A program made the translations under genes and the position numbers. From Yinghuangia soli (GTDB lineage: Bacteria > Actinomycetota > Actinomycetes > Streptomycetales > Streptomycetaceae), in assembly GCF_021502675.1 (NCBI RefSeq), contig NZ_JAKFHA010000014.1:106748-170747 (forward strand): a stretch of DNA of 64,000 nt, in the 5' to 3' direction. The notes beneath the pieces are model-generated. The model did no database searches and was not told where the DNA came from. It saw nothing but the letters and a program-made list of their open reading frames with translations. Of the stretch, positions 46,157-54,305 are shown in pieces. The first letter of the stretch is position 1; each line of letters starts with the position of its first letter.

Positions 46157-47317
46157 ATGGGTCCTGCCGGTACGCCGTTCATGTGGCTGACCGTCCTGCT
46201 CCTGCTCGCGGTGATCGCGGTGACCGTCGCCGTGTGGCCCCGGCTCGCGCAGCGCAAGGCGAGCCACATAGCCGGGCGTACCGGCCTCGTCGTCACCGGC
46301 CAGGTCGTCGCCGCGCTGTGCGCGCTGATCATCACCAACAAGACCCTCGGGCCGTTCTACGTGACCTGGGCCGACCTGTTCGGGCAGGACGTGGGCGACG
46401 TGACGGCCGGCCAGGCCTCCGCGCCGGGCACCCCGCACCCCGGAGGCGCCGGGCATGCCGGGCCGGGCGGCGCGGCGCCGGGCACGACTCCCGCGAGCGG
46501 CGTGCCGCACAACGGCACCCAGCAGTTCAAGCCGTACTCGGGACGCTTCGTGAAGACCGACTTCACCGGGCCCAAGTCCGGCGTCACCGGCGAGGTCGAC
46601 GTGTACACCCCGCCGCAGTACGACGACCCGGCGAACAAGGACCGCGAGTTCCCGGTCGTGATGCTGCTGCATGGCATCCCGGGCACCAACTCGGGCTGGG
46701 TGGGCGGCGGGGCGATGAACGTGCAGAAACAGGTCGAGCCGCTGTTCGCGGACGGCCGCGTGCAGCCGTTCGTCCTCGTCGTCGCCGACATCGGCAACAA
46801 CACCACGAACACCCAGTGCAGCGACGTGCCCGGCAAGGGCAACCGGGCGACCTGGCTGGCCGACGACGTCCGGACGATGGTGATCAGCAACTTCCGGGTG
46901 GCGAGCGACCCCAAGAAGTGGGCGGCGCTCGGTTATTCGACGGGCGGCACGTGCGCCGCGAAGCTGGCCGTGCAGTTCCCGCAGGCGTTCCACTACGGCA
47001 TGAGCATCGCGGGCGACGACTTCAAGGGCGACGCGTCGGCCTTCGGCGGCGACAAGGACCTGCGCGACCGCAACAGCGCGCTGTGGCTGCTGGGCCACCA
47101 CAAGCCCGCGCCGGACGCCTCGCTGTGGCTGATGACCAGCAAGGAGGACGAGGTGGGCCTGTCGCGCTACAGCGACGAACTCGTGGCGGCTGCGCAGCAG
47201 GCCGGCGTGCCCGCCGAGGCGTACACCGTGCCGCGGGGCGGGCACGTGACGGCGACGTGGCGGCAGCTGATCGAGCCCGCGTTCCTGTGGCTGAACGGCA
47301 AGATGCAGACCCACTGA
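46157..47317 (+). CDS. Membrane-anchored alpha/beta-hydrolase-fold esterase (antigen 85-like)
   Basis: A 386-residue protein. Two hydrophobic helices at about residues 10-29 and 42-62 hold the N-terminus in the membrane, then a Gly/Pro/Ala-rich linker leads to an esterase domain. That domain has VMLLHGIPGTNSGW, the nucleophile elbow GYSTGG, DEVGLSRYSDEL and the catalytic-type His in GGHVTATW. The layout resembles the esterase-D/antigen 85 group, which acts on lipid or sugar esters outside the cell. It is divergent from tsaB. Substrate unknown. Confidence 0.85.
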   Translation: MGPAGTPFMWLTVLLLLAVIAVTVAVWPRLAQRKASHIAGRTGLVVTGQVVAALCALIITNKTLGPFYVTWADLFGQDVGDVTAGQASAPGTPHPGGAGHAGPGGAAPGTTPASGVPHNGTQQFKPYSGRFVKTDFTGPKSGVTGEVDVYTPPQYDDPANKDREFPVVMLLHGIPGTNSGWVGGGAMNVQKQVEPLFADGRVQPFVLVVADIGNNTTNTQCSDVPGKGNRATWLADDVRTMVISNFRVASDPKKWAALGYSTGGTCAAKLAVQFPQAFHYGMSIAGDDFKGDASAFGGDKDLRDRNSALWLLGHHKPAPDASLWLMTSKEDEVGLSRYSDELVAAAQQAGVPAEAYTVPRGGHVTATWRQLIEPAFLWLNGKMQTH

Positions 47318-47458
47318 CGGATTTTCCACAGCTGCGGGCCGCCCGGCCACGGCAGGCCCCGCCCTGCTGGCACGATGTGTGCCAGGAAATCCTGTCCCGG
47401 CCTCCGACTCGGGACCGGGCAGGGCAGAAGGTTCGGCGGTTCTCCGAGAGGCACGGCA

Positions 47459-48133
47459 ATGGCGAATCCGGGTACGACGGTCGCGGGCATCACGGTCGCG
47501 GCGCTGATCGGCGTGGGCGCACTGGCCTGGCAGGCCTCGGACAGCGCACCCAAGGACCGCAGGGCGGCGATAACGTCGTCCACCGCCCCTCCGCCCAGCG
47601 GCGGCGCGCCGCAGGAACCGCAGCCGCCGACCACGGCACCGGACCCGGGCGTGCCGAACGGCTCGGGCAGCGGTAAGCGCGTCGTCTACTCGGTCGGGCA
47701 GAACCGCGTGTGGCTGGTCGGCCTGGAAGAAGGCAAGGACAAGGTGCTGCGCACATACAGCGTGGCCCCTGGCACGGCACTCACCCCGGTGGGCAACTAC
47801 CGGGTCGAGGGCAAGACGACCGGCCCGCAGTCGGGCGGCGACGGCCTGAAGATCGTCAACACCGTGGTGATCAAGCGGGCGGGCAACCTCGTCTACGGCT
47901 TCAGCGGCACCGAGACCCCGCTCGCCGAGATAATCGCGGCGAACGCGCCCACCCCGATCGCCCCGTCCACCAGCCCGTCGGGGACCGCGACGCGCAAGGC
48001 GACCGGCAAGGCCACCGCGAAGCCGACCGCGTCCAACAAGGCCAAGAACGCGGGCGTGCGCGAGACGGTCCCGGACAGCCTCGCGATGTACCAGTTCGTG
48101 GACATCGGAACCCTCGTGGTCGTGGTCGCGTAG
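47459..48133 (+). CDS. L,D-transpeptidase-like protein without catalytic cysteine
   Basis: A 224-residue protein with an N-terminal signal or anchor helix (TVAGITVAALIGVGALAW, about 6-23), a Pro/Ser/Thr linker, then VVYSVGQNRVWLVGLEEGKD and LRTYSVAPGTALTPVGNYRV, the opening strands of the YkuD fold. The place where the HG..SxGC catalytic loop should be holds a low-complexity TATRKATGKATAKPTASNKA stretch, and the protein has no Cys at all. It should be catalytically dead, perhaps a wall-binding or scaffold protein. It lies directly before a class A PBP on the same strand. Confidence 0.75.
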   Translation: MANPGTTVAGITVAALIGVGALAWQASDSAPKDRRAAITSSTAPPPSGGAPQEPQPPTTAPDPGVPNGSGSGKRVVYSVGQNRVWLVGLEEGKDKVLRTYSVAPGTALTPVGNYRVEGKTTGPQSGGDGLKIVNTVVIKRAGNLVYGFSGTETPLAEIIAANAPTPIAPSTSPSGTATRKATGKATAKPTASNKAKNAGVRETVPDSLAMYQFVDIGTLVVVVA

Positions 48134-48472
48134 CGGCAGCCCCTGAGGCCGCCCCCGAGGCTGCCGCCGAGGCCGCCTTCAAAGCCGCTCCCGCGGCGTA
48201 GCCGGAGGCCGGCCGGCCGTCGCAGCGCACGTCCGCCGCCCCGGCGGCCGTGGCCTAACTCTCATTTCCCGGCCTGGTACTCCCGGGCCCGGGTACCGGG
48301 CGCACCGCCGCAATCCCCGGTCCGACCTGCCTCGTTCGGCTCGGACGCCGCGGCCGGGCGCGTCCGCGGCACGCCCGGCAAACCAGCAGCAACATCACTT
48401 TTTCCGATTTATCGACATACCATCGCCTTCAAGATCGGGGAGGCATGTCGGTACGGCGGAAGTGGTGACGGA
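48134..48472. other. 339-base gap before the PBP gene
   Basis: The first 70 bases repeat GAGGCYGCC-like units. The rest includes an AT-rich patch around 48390-48420, likely the PBP promoter region. No gene recognised. Confidence 0.45.
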
Positions 48473-50887
48473 GTGGCGAAGCAGACCCCGGGTCCCGGCG
48501 CACCCGCGGGCGGCCGCCCTCCGGCCGCGCCTGCCGTGAGCGCCGTCCGGCGGCGCCGCCTCGTCGACTACCCGCGGTCCGGCCGGACCGGCGTCCGGCG
48601 CTGGATCCCGTCGTTCAAGCACGTGGCCACCACAGTGCTGCTCGGCCTCGGGCTGCTCTTCCTCGGCGTGGGCGTGGTGTACGCCATCACCCCGATCCCC
48701 TCGCACGCGAACGCCACGGCCACCAAGCAGAGCAACATCTGGCAGTGGAGCGACGGCAGCGAGATCGTCCGGACCGGCTCCACGAACCGGCAGAACGTGC
48801 CGCTGTCGACCGTCCCCAAGCCGGTCCAGCAGGCGTTCCTGGCCGCCGAGAACCGCAGCTTCTACACCGACTCCGGCATCTCCCTGACCGGCACGCTGCG
48901 CGGCCTGGCCAAGTCGGTCACCAGCGGCGGATCGTCGCTGCAGGGCGGCTCCACCATCACGCAGCAGTACGTGAAGAACCTCTACCTGACGCAGGAACAG
49001 ACGCTGTCGCGGAAGTTCAAGGAAGCGGTCATCGCAATCAAGATGGACCGCACCGAGTCCAAGGACGACATCCTCGAGGGCTACCTGAACACGGTGTACT
49101 TCGGGCGCGGCGCGTACGGCATCCAGGCCGCCGCGCAGGCCTACTACGGCGTGGACGCTTCGCAGTTGACCGTCGAGCAGGGCGCGTACCTGGCCGCACT
49201 GGTCAACGCGCCGAGCGCCTACGACGTCAAGAACACGACCGCCCGCGGCCGCGCGAACGCCATCGCGCGCTGGAACTACGTCCTGGACGGCATGGTCAAG
49301 TCCAAGTGGCTGACCGCCGAGCAGCGCGCCGCAATGGTCTTCCCCGAACCGCTCGACCCGCAGACCCAGCCCGGTCTGGAGGGCATGAACGGCTACCTCG
49401 TCGAGACCGCCAAGCAGTACCTGCTGGAGAACAACATCGTCGACGAGCAGCTGCTCGCGGCCGGCGGCTACACGATCAAGACGACGTTCGACAAGGCCAA
49501 GACCCAGGCCATGTACGACACCGTGCAGAACTCCCTGGCGGACAACCTGGATCCGGAGGCGCGCGCGAAGGATGTCGGGGTCCGGGTCGGCGGCGCTTCG
49601 GTCGAGGTCGGCACCGGCAAGATCGTGGCCATCTACGGCGGGCCCAACTACGTGAAGCAGTACGTCAACAGCGCGACGCGCCGCGATGTGCAGGTCGGCT
49701 CGACGTTCAAGCCGTATGTGCTGGCCTCGGGCCTGCGCGAAGGCGCGCAGAAGGGCAAGAAGCGCGTGCCGGTCACGCCGCAGACGCGGTACGACGGCGA
49801 CGACGACGTGGTCATCACGTACCCCAACGGCAAGCCCGTGATGGAGGGCGGCAAGCCCTGGCAGCCGGGCAACGAGGACGGGCGCGACTACGGCATGGTC
49901 ACGCTGTCCCGGGCCATGGACGTCTCGGCGAACACCGTCTACGCGCAGCTCGGCGTGGACGTCGGCACCGACCGGGTGGTCGAGGACGCGGTACGGGCCG
50001 GTCTGCCGGAGAACACCCCGGGTCTGAACACGAACCCCGCGGTGTCGCTCGGCACCGCGTCGCCCAGCGCGCTGGACATGGCCGGCTCGTACGCCACGTT
50101 CGCCGGGCAGGGCACGCGCGTCGACGCGTACTCGGTCGAGCAGCTGACCCGCAACGGCAACGAGATCGGGCTGCCGGACCACGACAAGAAGTCCGCGTAC
50201 AGCGAGGACGAGGCCAACAGCGTCAACGAGGTGCTGCAGTCCGTCGTGCAGACCGGTACCGGCGCACGGGCCCGCGCGCTGGGCCGCCCGGCGGCCGGCA
50301 AGACCGGCACCACGGACGAGAACAAGTCGGCCTGGTTCGTCGGCTACACGCCGCAGCTGTCCACCGCGATCGGGATGTTCCGGCAGAACCCGACCACGAA
50401 CGAGTTCGAGTCCATGAACGGCACCGCGGGCCTGGCCCGCGTGGACGGCGGCAACCTGCCCACCCGGATGTGGACCGACTACATGAAGGCCGCGCTGGCC
50501 GGCGAGCCGGTCGTGGACTTCGAGGTCCCGGCGGACAACAGCAACGACAACCGCGTCCCGGAGACCACCGCGCCGCCCGCCACGACGGCACCGCCGACGA
50601 CGGCCCCGCCCACGACCACGGCACCGCCGGAGACCTCCGGTCCCCCGACGTCGGGCCCGCCCACGTCGGCACCGCCGACGGGCTCCACAGGAGGCTCGAA
50701 CGGCGGCTCGACGGGCGGCTCCACGGGCGGATCCAGCGGCGGCTCGACCGGCGGCAGCACGGGCGGATCCAACGGCGGCAGCAGCGGAGGCTCCGGCGGC
50801 AACGCAGGCAGCTCGGGCGGCAGCACCCCGACCGGCCCACCCCCGCCCACGAACCGCATCGTCGTCCCGCCCCCGCCCACGGAGTGA
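48473..50887 (+). CDS. Class A penicillin-binding protein (transglycosylase-transpeptidase)
   Basis: An 804-residue bifunctional wall synthase. A cytoplasmic Pro/Arg-rich N-terminus leads to one membrane helix (HVATTVLLGLGLLFLGVGVV, about 44-63). The glycosyltransferase domain has AENRSFYTDSG with the catalytic Glu near residue 125 and GGSTITQQYVKNLYL. The transpeptidase domain has SxxK in GSTFKPYV (near 408), SxN in SANTVYAQLG (near 485) and KTGTTDENKSAWFVGY (near 608). The last 90 residues are Pro/Thr then GGSTGGS repeats with a PPPPT end. It starts with GTG. No PASTA domain is visible. Confidence 0.96.
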   Translation: MAKQTPGPGAPAGGRPPAAPAVSAVRRRRLVDYPRSGRTGVRRWIPSFKHVATTVLLGLGLLFLGVGVVYAITPIPSHANATATKQSNIWQWSDGSEIVRTGSTNRQNVPLSTVPKPVQQAFLAAENRSFYTDSGISLTGTLRGLAKSVTSGGSSLQGGSTITQQYVKNLYLTQEQTLSRKFKEAVIAIKMDRTESKDDILEGYLNTVYFGRGAYGIQAAAQAYYGVDASQLTVEQGAYLAALVNAPSAYDVKNTTARGRANAIARWNYVLDGMVKSKWLTAEQRAAMVFPEPLDPQTQPGLEGMNGYLVETAKQYLLENNIVDEQLLAAGGYTIKTTFDKAKTQAMYDTVQNSLADNLDPEARAKDVGVRVGGASVEVGTGKIVAIYGGPNYVKQYVNSATRRDVQVGSTFKPYVLASGLREGAQKGKKRVPVTPQTRYDGDDDVVITYPNGKPVMEGGKPWQPGNEDGRDYGMVTLSRAMDVSANTVYAQLGVDVGTDRVVEDAVRAGLPENTPGLNTNPAVSLGTASPSALDMAGSYATFAGQGTRVDAYSVEQLTRNGNEIGLPDHDKKSAYSEDEANSVNEVLQSVVQTGTGARARALGRPAAGKTGTTDENKSAWFVGYTPQLSTAIGMFRQNPTTNEFESMNGTAGLARVDGGNLPTRMWTDYMKAALAGEPVVDFEVPADNSNDNRVPETTAPPATTAPPTTAPPTTTAPPETSGPPTSGPPTSAPPTGSTGGSNGGSTGGSTGGSSGGSTGGSTGGSNGGSSGGSGGNAGSSGGSTPTGPPPPTNRIVVPPPPTE

Positions 50888-50979
50888 CCCGGCAGACGAC
50901 GCCGATGTGATCATCCGACCGCACCATGCGCCCCCGCTTCAGGGACTTACCAAGAGTGGGAGCAGTCGCGCGGAGGTCT

Positions 50980-51086
50980 GTCCACAGGCTGTGCAGAGCG
51001 CGCCAGAGCGGCCGCCGTCAGATACCCGCCTTGCGGGCCGGGACGGGGGTCAGCCGCGGGTCAAGGCCTCGGCCACGACGACTCCG
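50980..51086. repeat. Imperfect tandem copy A of the tsaE 3' end and terminator
   Basis: This segment closely matches 51096-51192, including GTCCACAG..CTGTGC, the hairpin CCCGCCTTGCGGG and TCAGCCGCGGGTCAAGGCCTC. On the minus strand it encodes VVVAEALTRG and a stop, a relic of the TsaE end VDVAEALTRD. Confidence 0.8.
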
Positions 51087-51095
51087 TCCCGGCCC

Positions 51096-51192
51096 GTCCA
51101 CAGACTGTGCGGAGCCCGCGAGAGCGGATGCCCGCCTTGCGGGCCGGCACCGGGCTCAGTCGCGCGTCAGCGCCTCGGCCACGTCGACTCCG
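51096..51192. repeat. Copy B, containing the real tsaE 3' end
   Basis: It pairs with 50980-51086 at an offset of 106-116 bases. It includes the last codons and stop of tsaE and the CCCGCCTTGCGGG hairpin (51131-51143), which probably terminates tsaE. Confidence 0.8.
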
Positions 51193-51719
51193 GCCCAGCG
51201 GGGGCCGTGGCCGCGCAGGATCACGGTGCGCGGGTCGGACGGCGGGTCGACGTCGGCATCGGCGTCCGTGCCGCCGCCGTCGGCGGCGTCCTCGCCCTCG
51301 GCGCGCTCGATGACGACCGTGAGGCGGTCCTCGTTGAGGTCCTCGACCTTGCCCTCGCCCCACTCGACGACCGTCACCGACTCGTCCAGCGACGCGTCCA
51401 GGTCCAGGTCGTCGACCTCGCCCGCGACGTCGCTCGTGGCGCCGAGGCGGTACGCGTCCACATGCACCAGCGCGGGGCCGCCCACCAGCGAAGGGTGCAC
51501 GCGGGCGATGACGAAGGTCGGCGACGTCACCGCTCCCCGCACCCCGAGCCCCGCGCCCAGCCCCTGCGTCATCGTCGTCTTGCCGGCCCCGAGCCCGCCG
51601 GACAGCACCAGCAGGTCACCGCCGCGCAGCAGTCCCGCAAGGCGGCGGCCGAGGTCCCGCATCTCCTCGCCGGTCGCGACCGTCACGCGGACTTCCTGCA
51701 CCGTCTCGTTCACCGCCAC
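51156..51719 (-). CDS. tsaE: tRNA threonylcarbamoyladenosine biosynthesis ATPase TsaE
   Basis: A roughly 187-residue ATPase of t6A synthesis. The Walker A motif is SGGLGAGKTTMTQGL, with TSPTFVIARVH and VHVDAYRLGA following, and VVEWGEGKVEDL as the Walker B-like part. The C-terminal part has an acidic insert (EDAADGGGTDADADVDPPSD) before the conserved DPRTVILRGHGPRW. Start: GTG at 51719 or 51713, both near AGGA; longer forms add a low-value Pro/Gly N-terminus. It is downstream of alr and a hydrolase on the same strand, 70 or so bases from the latter. Its 3' end is partly duplicated. Confidence 0.93.
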   Translation of the reverse strand: MAVNETVQEVRVTVATGEEMRDLGRRLAGLLRGGDLLVLSGGLGAGKTTMTQGLGAGLGVRGAVTSPTFVIARVHPSLVGGPALVHVDAYRLGATSDVAGEVDDLDLDASLDESVTVVEWGEGKVEDLNEDRLTVVIERAEGEDAADGGGTDADADVDPPSDPRTVILRGHGPRWAGVDVAEALTRD

Positions 51720-51794
51720 AGCTTCCTGTCCCTGCCCATGCTCGGGCCCGGGCTCATACCCGGGCCGTGGTCCTGCACCTATGCCGCGCACCGC

Positions 51795-52946
51795 CTAGCC
51801 GGCGTCACGATCGCCGCCGCTGCGAGGGGAGCCAAACGATCCGTTTCGCCGCGGCCCACCTCCGGTGCCGGCGTGCCGGCCCGGTTCGCGCGCGGCGCGC
51901 GCAAGGAGCCCGCGCAGCGCCGCATTGACCACCTCCGGATGCTCGAGAGGGGTCAGGTGCCCGGATTCGGGCACCACGACCAGCTCGGAGTCCGGCAGTG
52001 CGTCGTGGATCGCCTCGCTGTGCGACGCGGGCGTCATCAGGTCGCCCGCTCCCCCGACCACGAGCGTCGGCACGCGGCCCAGCACCGGCAGCGCGGCCAG
52101 CTTGTCGTGTGTCTCGAACGCCGGGAAGAACTCCGCGATCACGTCGATCGGCGTCGCCGAGATCATCCGGTCGGTGAACCGCACGACCGTCGGGTCCACG
52201 TCCGAGTCGAACGCGTACCGCTCGGTGAACACGTACACCAGGTCACGGGCTGCCCGGCGGCCCGCCTCGACCAGCGCCGCGCGGCGCCCGAGCGTCCGCA
52301 TCACGCCGGGCGCCACCCGGTGCAGCAGCCGCGCGCCGGCCGCCGGGATGCCGAGCGTCACGGTCGCCCATTTGCCCGCCGACGTGTTGAGCAGCGCGAC
52401 GCCGACGATCCGGCGCCCGAACAGCTCCGGGTGCTGGTCCGCCAGCGCCATGATCGTCATGCCGCCCATGGAGTGCCCGACCAGCACCATCGGGCCGCGC
52501 GGCACCAGCTCCTGCAGCACCGCGTACAGGTCCTCGCCGAGTTGGTCGATCGTGGACGTCTCCGGCGCGCCCCGACCGGAGCGCCCGTGGCTGCGCTGGT
52601 CGAACAGCACCAGCCGGTAGTCGTCCTGGAGTTCGGCGCGCTGGAAGTGCCAGCAGTCCATGTTGAGCGTGTAGCCGTGGCACAGGACCACGGTGAGCGG
52701 GGCCCGCGGGTCGCCGTCGACCTCGGCGTACAGCTCGACGCCGTCCTCCGCCGCGACGATGTGCGGTTCACCGCGCAGGGTGCCGAACTCCGCGATGGCG
52801 TCCAGCTCTTCCTCGGCCCGGCGGCGCACCCGGCCGACCGTCATCCGCTCGATGGCGACCCCGGCCGCGGCGCCGACCGCGAGCACGCCGACGGCCGCCC
52901 CGAGGATCCCGGCGCGGCGTCCGACATTGCTCCCGGCATCGCTCAC
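51795..52946 (-). CDS. Alpha/beta hydrolase, membrane-anchored
   Basis: A 383-residue protein with one N-terminal helix (AGILGAAVGVLAVGAAAGVA, about 12-31). The hydrolase domain has VVLCHGYTLNMDCWHFQRAE, VLFDQRSHGRSGRG, the nucleophile elbow GHSMGG, VVGGAGDLMTPASHS (acid) and VPESGHLTPLEHP (catalytic His). The GTG start overlaps the alr stop by four bases, so translation is coupled. This hydrolase commonly lies between alr and tsaE in Streptomyces. Substrate unknown. The last 30 residues are Gly/Arg-rich. Confidence 0.9.
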   Translation of the reverse strand: MSDAGSNVGRRAGILGAAVGVLAVGAAAGVAIERMTVGRVRRRAEEELDAIAEFGTLRGEPHIVAAEDGVELYAEVDGDPRAPLTVVLCHGYTLNMDCWHFQRAELQDDYRLVLFDQRSHGRSGRGAPETSTIDQLGEDLYAVLQELVPRGPMVLVGHSMGGMTIMALADQHPELFGRRIVGVALLNTSAGKWATVTLGIPAAGARLLHRVAPGVMRTLGRRAALVEAGRRAARDLVYVFTERYAFDSDVDPTVVRFTDRMISATPIDVIAEFFPAFETHDKLAALPVLGRVPTLVVGGAGDLMTPASHSEAIHDALPDSELVVVPESGHLTPLEHPEVVNAALRGLLARAAREPGRHAGTGGGPRRNGSFGSPRSGGDRDAG

Positions 52947-54067
52947 CGGGCCCCCAGGTACACCCGCGGCACGCGCGACCCGATCCGCGTGACGACCTCG
53001 TACGCGATGGTGCCGGCCGCCTGCGCCCAGTCCTCGGCGGTCGGCTCGCCCCGGTCCCCGGGGCCGAACAGGATCACCTCGTCGCCCGGCTCGGCGGTGC
53101 CGTCGCCCAGGTCGACCACGAACTGGTCCATCGCCACCCGGCCCACGAGCGTGCGGCGCTGCCCGCCGATCAGCACCGGACCGGCGCTGCTGGCGTGCCG
53201 CGGGATGCCGTCCGCGTAGCCGACCGGCACCAGCGCGAGCGTCGATTCCGCTTCGGCGTGCCAGGTGTGCCCGTAGCTCACTCCGTGCCCGGCCGGGACC
53301 CGCTTGACGGACGCCACCGACGCGGCCAGCGTCATCGCCGGCCGCAGGCCCAGCTCGGCGGGCGTGTGCAGGTCGGGGACCGGCGAGACGCCGTACGTGG
53401 CAAGGCCGCTGCGGACCAGGTCGAAATGCGATTCGGGGAGCAGCAGCGTGGCCGGCGAGTTCGCCATGTGCCGCACCTCGGGGGTGACGCCGCGCTGCTC
53501 GGCGTAGTCCACCGCATCGCGGAACGCGGCCAGTTGCAGGGCGATCGACGGGTGCCCGGGCTCGTCCGCGCACGCGAAGTGCGACCACAGCCCGACCACC
53601 TGGACCAGCCCGTCGGCCTCCGCCTTGAGCGCGGACTCGACCAGCGCCGCCCAGTCGTGCGGCTGGCAGCCGTTGCGGCCCAGACCGGTGTCCGCCTTGA
53701 GGTGCACGCGCGCGGTACGGCCGGTCGCGCGCGCCGCGTCCTCGACCTCGCGCAGCGCCCACAGCGCGCTCACCGAGATGTCGACGTCGGCCTCGACCGC
53801 CTCGGCGAACGGGTCGCCGGGCACCCACAGCCAGGTCAGGATCCGGCCGTCCAGCCCGGCCCGGCGCAGTCGGAGCGCCTCACCCGGGATAGCAGTGCCC
53901 AGCCACGAGGCGCCGGCCTGCTGCGCGGCACGGGCGCAGGCCACCATGCCGTGCCCGTAAGCGTCGGCCTTCACCACCGCCATGACCTCGGCCGATCCGG
54001 CCCGGCCGCGCACCGCGGCGATGTTGTGCCGGACCGCGTCGAGATCGATCCGGGCTTCGGCACGCAT
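52943..54067 (-). CDS. alr: Alanine racemase
   Basis: A 374-residue PLP enzyme that makes D-Ala for peptidoglycan. It opens RAEARIDLDAVRHNIAAVRG with the PLP Lys in VMAVVKADAYGHGMV (near residue 34), has HLKADTGLGRNG, the second catalytic base Tyr in SYGHTWHAE near residue 265, VGYADGIPRH and RVAMDQFVVDLG. The length is normal. It is first of an alr-hydrolase-tsaE unit with a four-base overlap to the hydrolase. Confidence 0.97.
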   Translation of the reverse strand: MRAEARIDLDAVRHNIAAVRGRAGSAEVMAVVKADAYGHGMVACARAAQQAGASWLGTAIPGEALRLRRAGLDGRILTWLWVPGDPFAEAVEADVDISVSALWALREVEDAARATGRTARVHLKADTGLGRNGCQPHDWAALVESALKAEADGLVQVVGLWSHFACADEPGHPSIALQLAAFRDAVDYAEQRGVTPEVRHMANSPATLLLPESHFDLVRSGLATYGVSPVPDLHTPAELGLRPAMTLAASVASVKRVPAGHGVSYGHTWHAEAESTLALVPVGYADGIPRHASSAGPVLIGGQRRTLVGRVAMDQFVVDLGDGTAEPGDEVILFGPGDRGEPTAEDWAQAAGTIAYEVVTRIGSRVPRVYLGAR

Positions 54068-54305
54068 AGGGCGGTGGATCCCCTCATTCGGCGGTCGTAC
54101 GGTCGTGCGGGCCGCGCTGTCGGGCCCGATCGGGTCTCCCAGTGTGGCAGGCCCGCGCCCGCGACGCTGGCGCGGACGCGGCAGCCAAACAGTGCGGTGA
54201 CGCTCTTGTGACGGTCCACACCTGTGCGGCCGTGGTCCGCGGATGTCCGTTTCTCCGGGGACGACCGCACGCGGCGTACCCGCGGTGCGTCGTCCTCACT
54301 CCTCG

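Noticed and set aside
48134-48201. Reading as an Ala/Pro/Glu repeat tail (PEAAPEAAAEAA) after the LDT-like gene
   Set aside because: It is in a different frame from the gene, which ends properly at 48133. Without evidence for a frameshift I treat it as a simple repeat.
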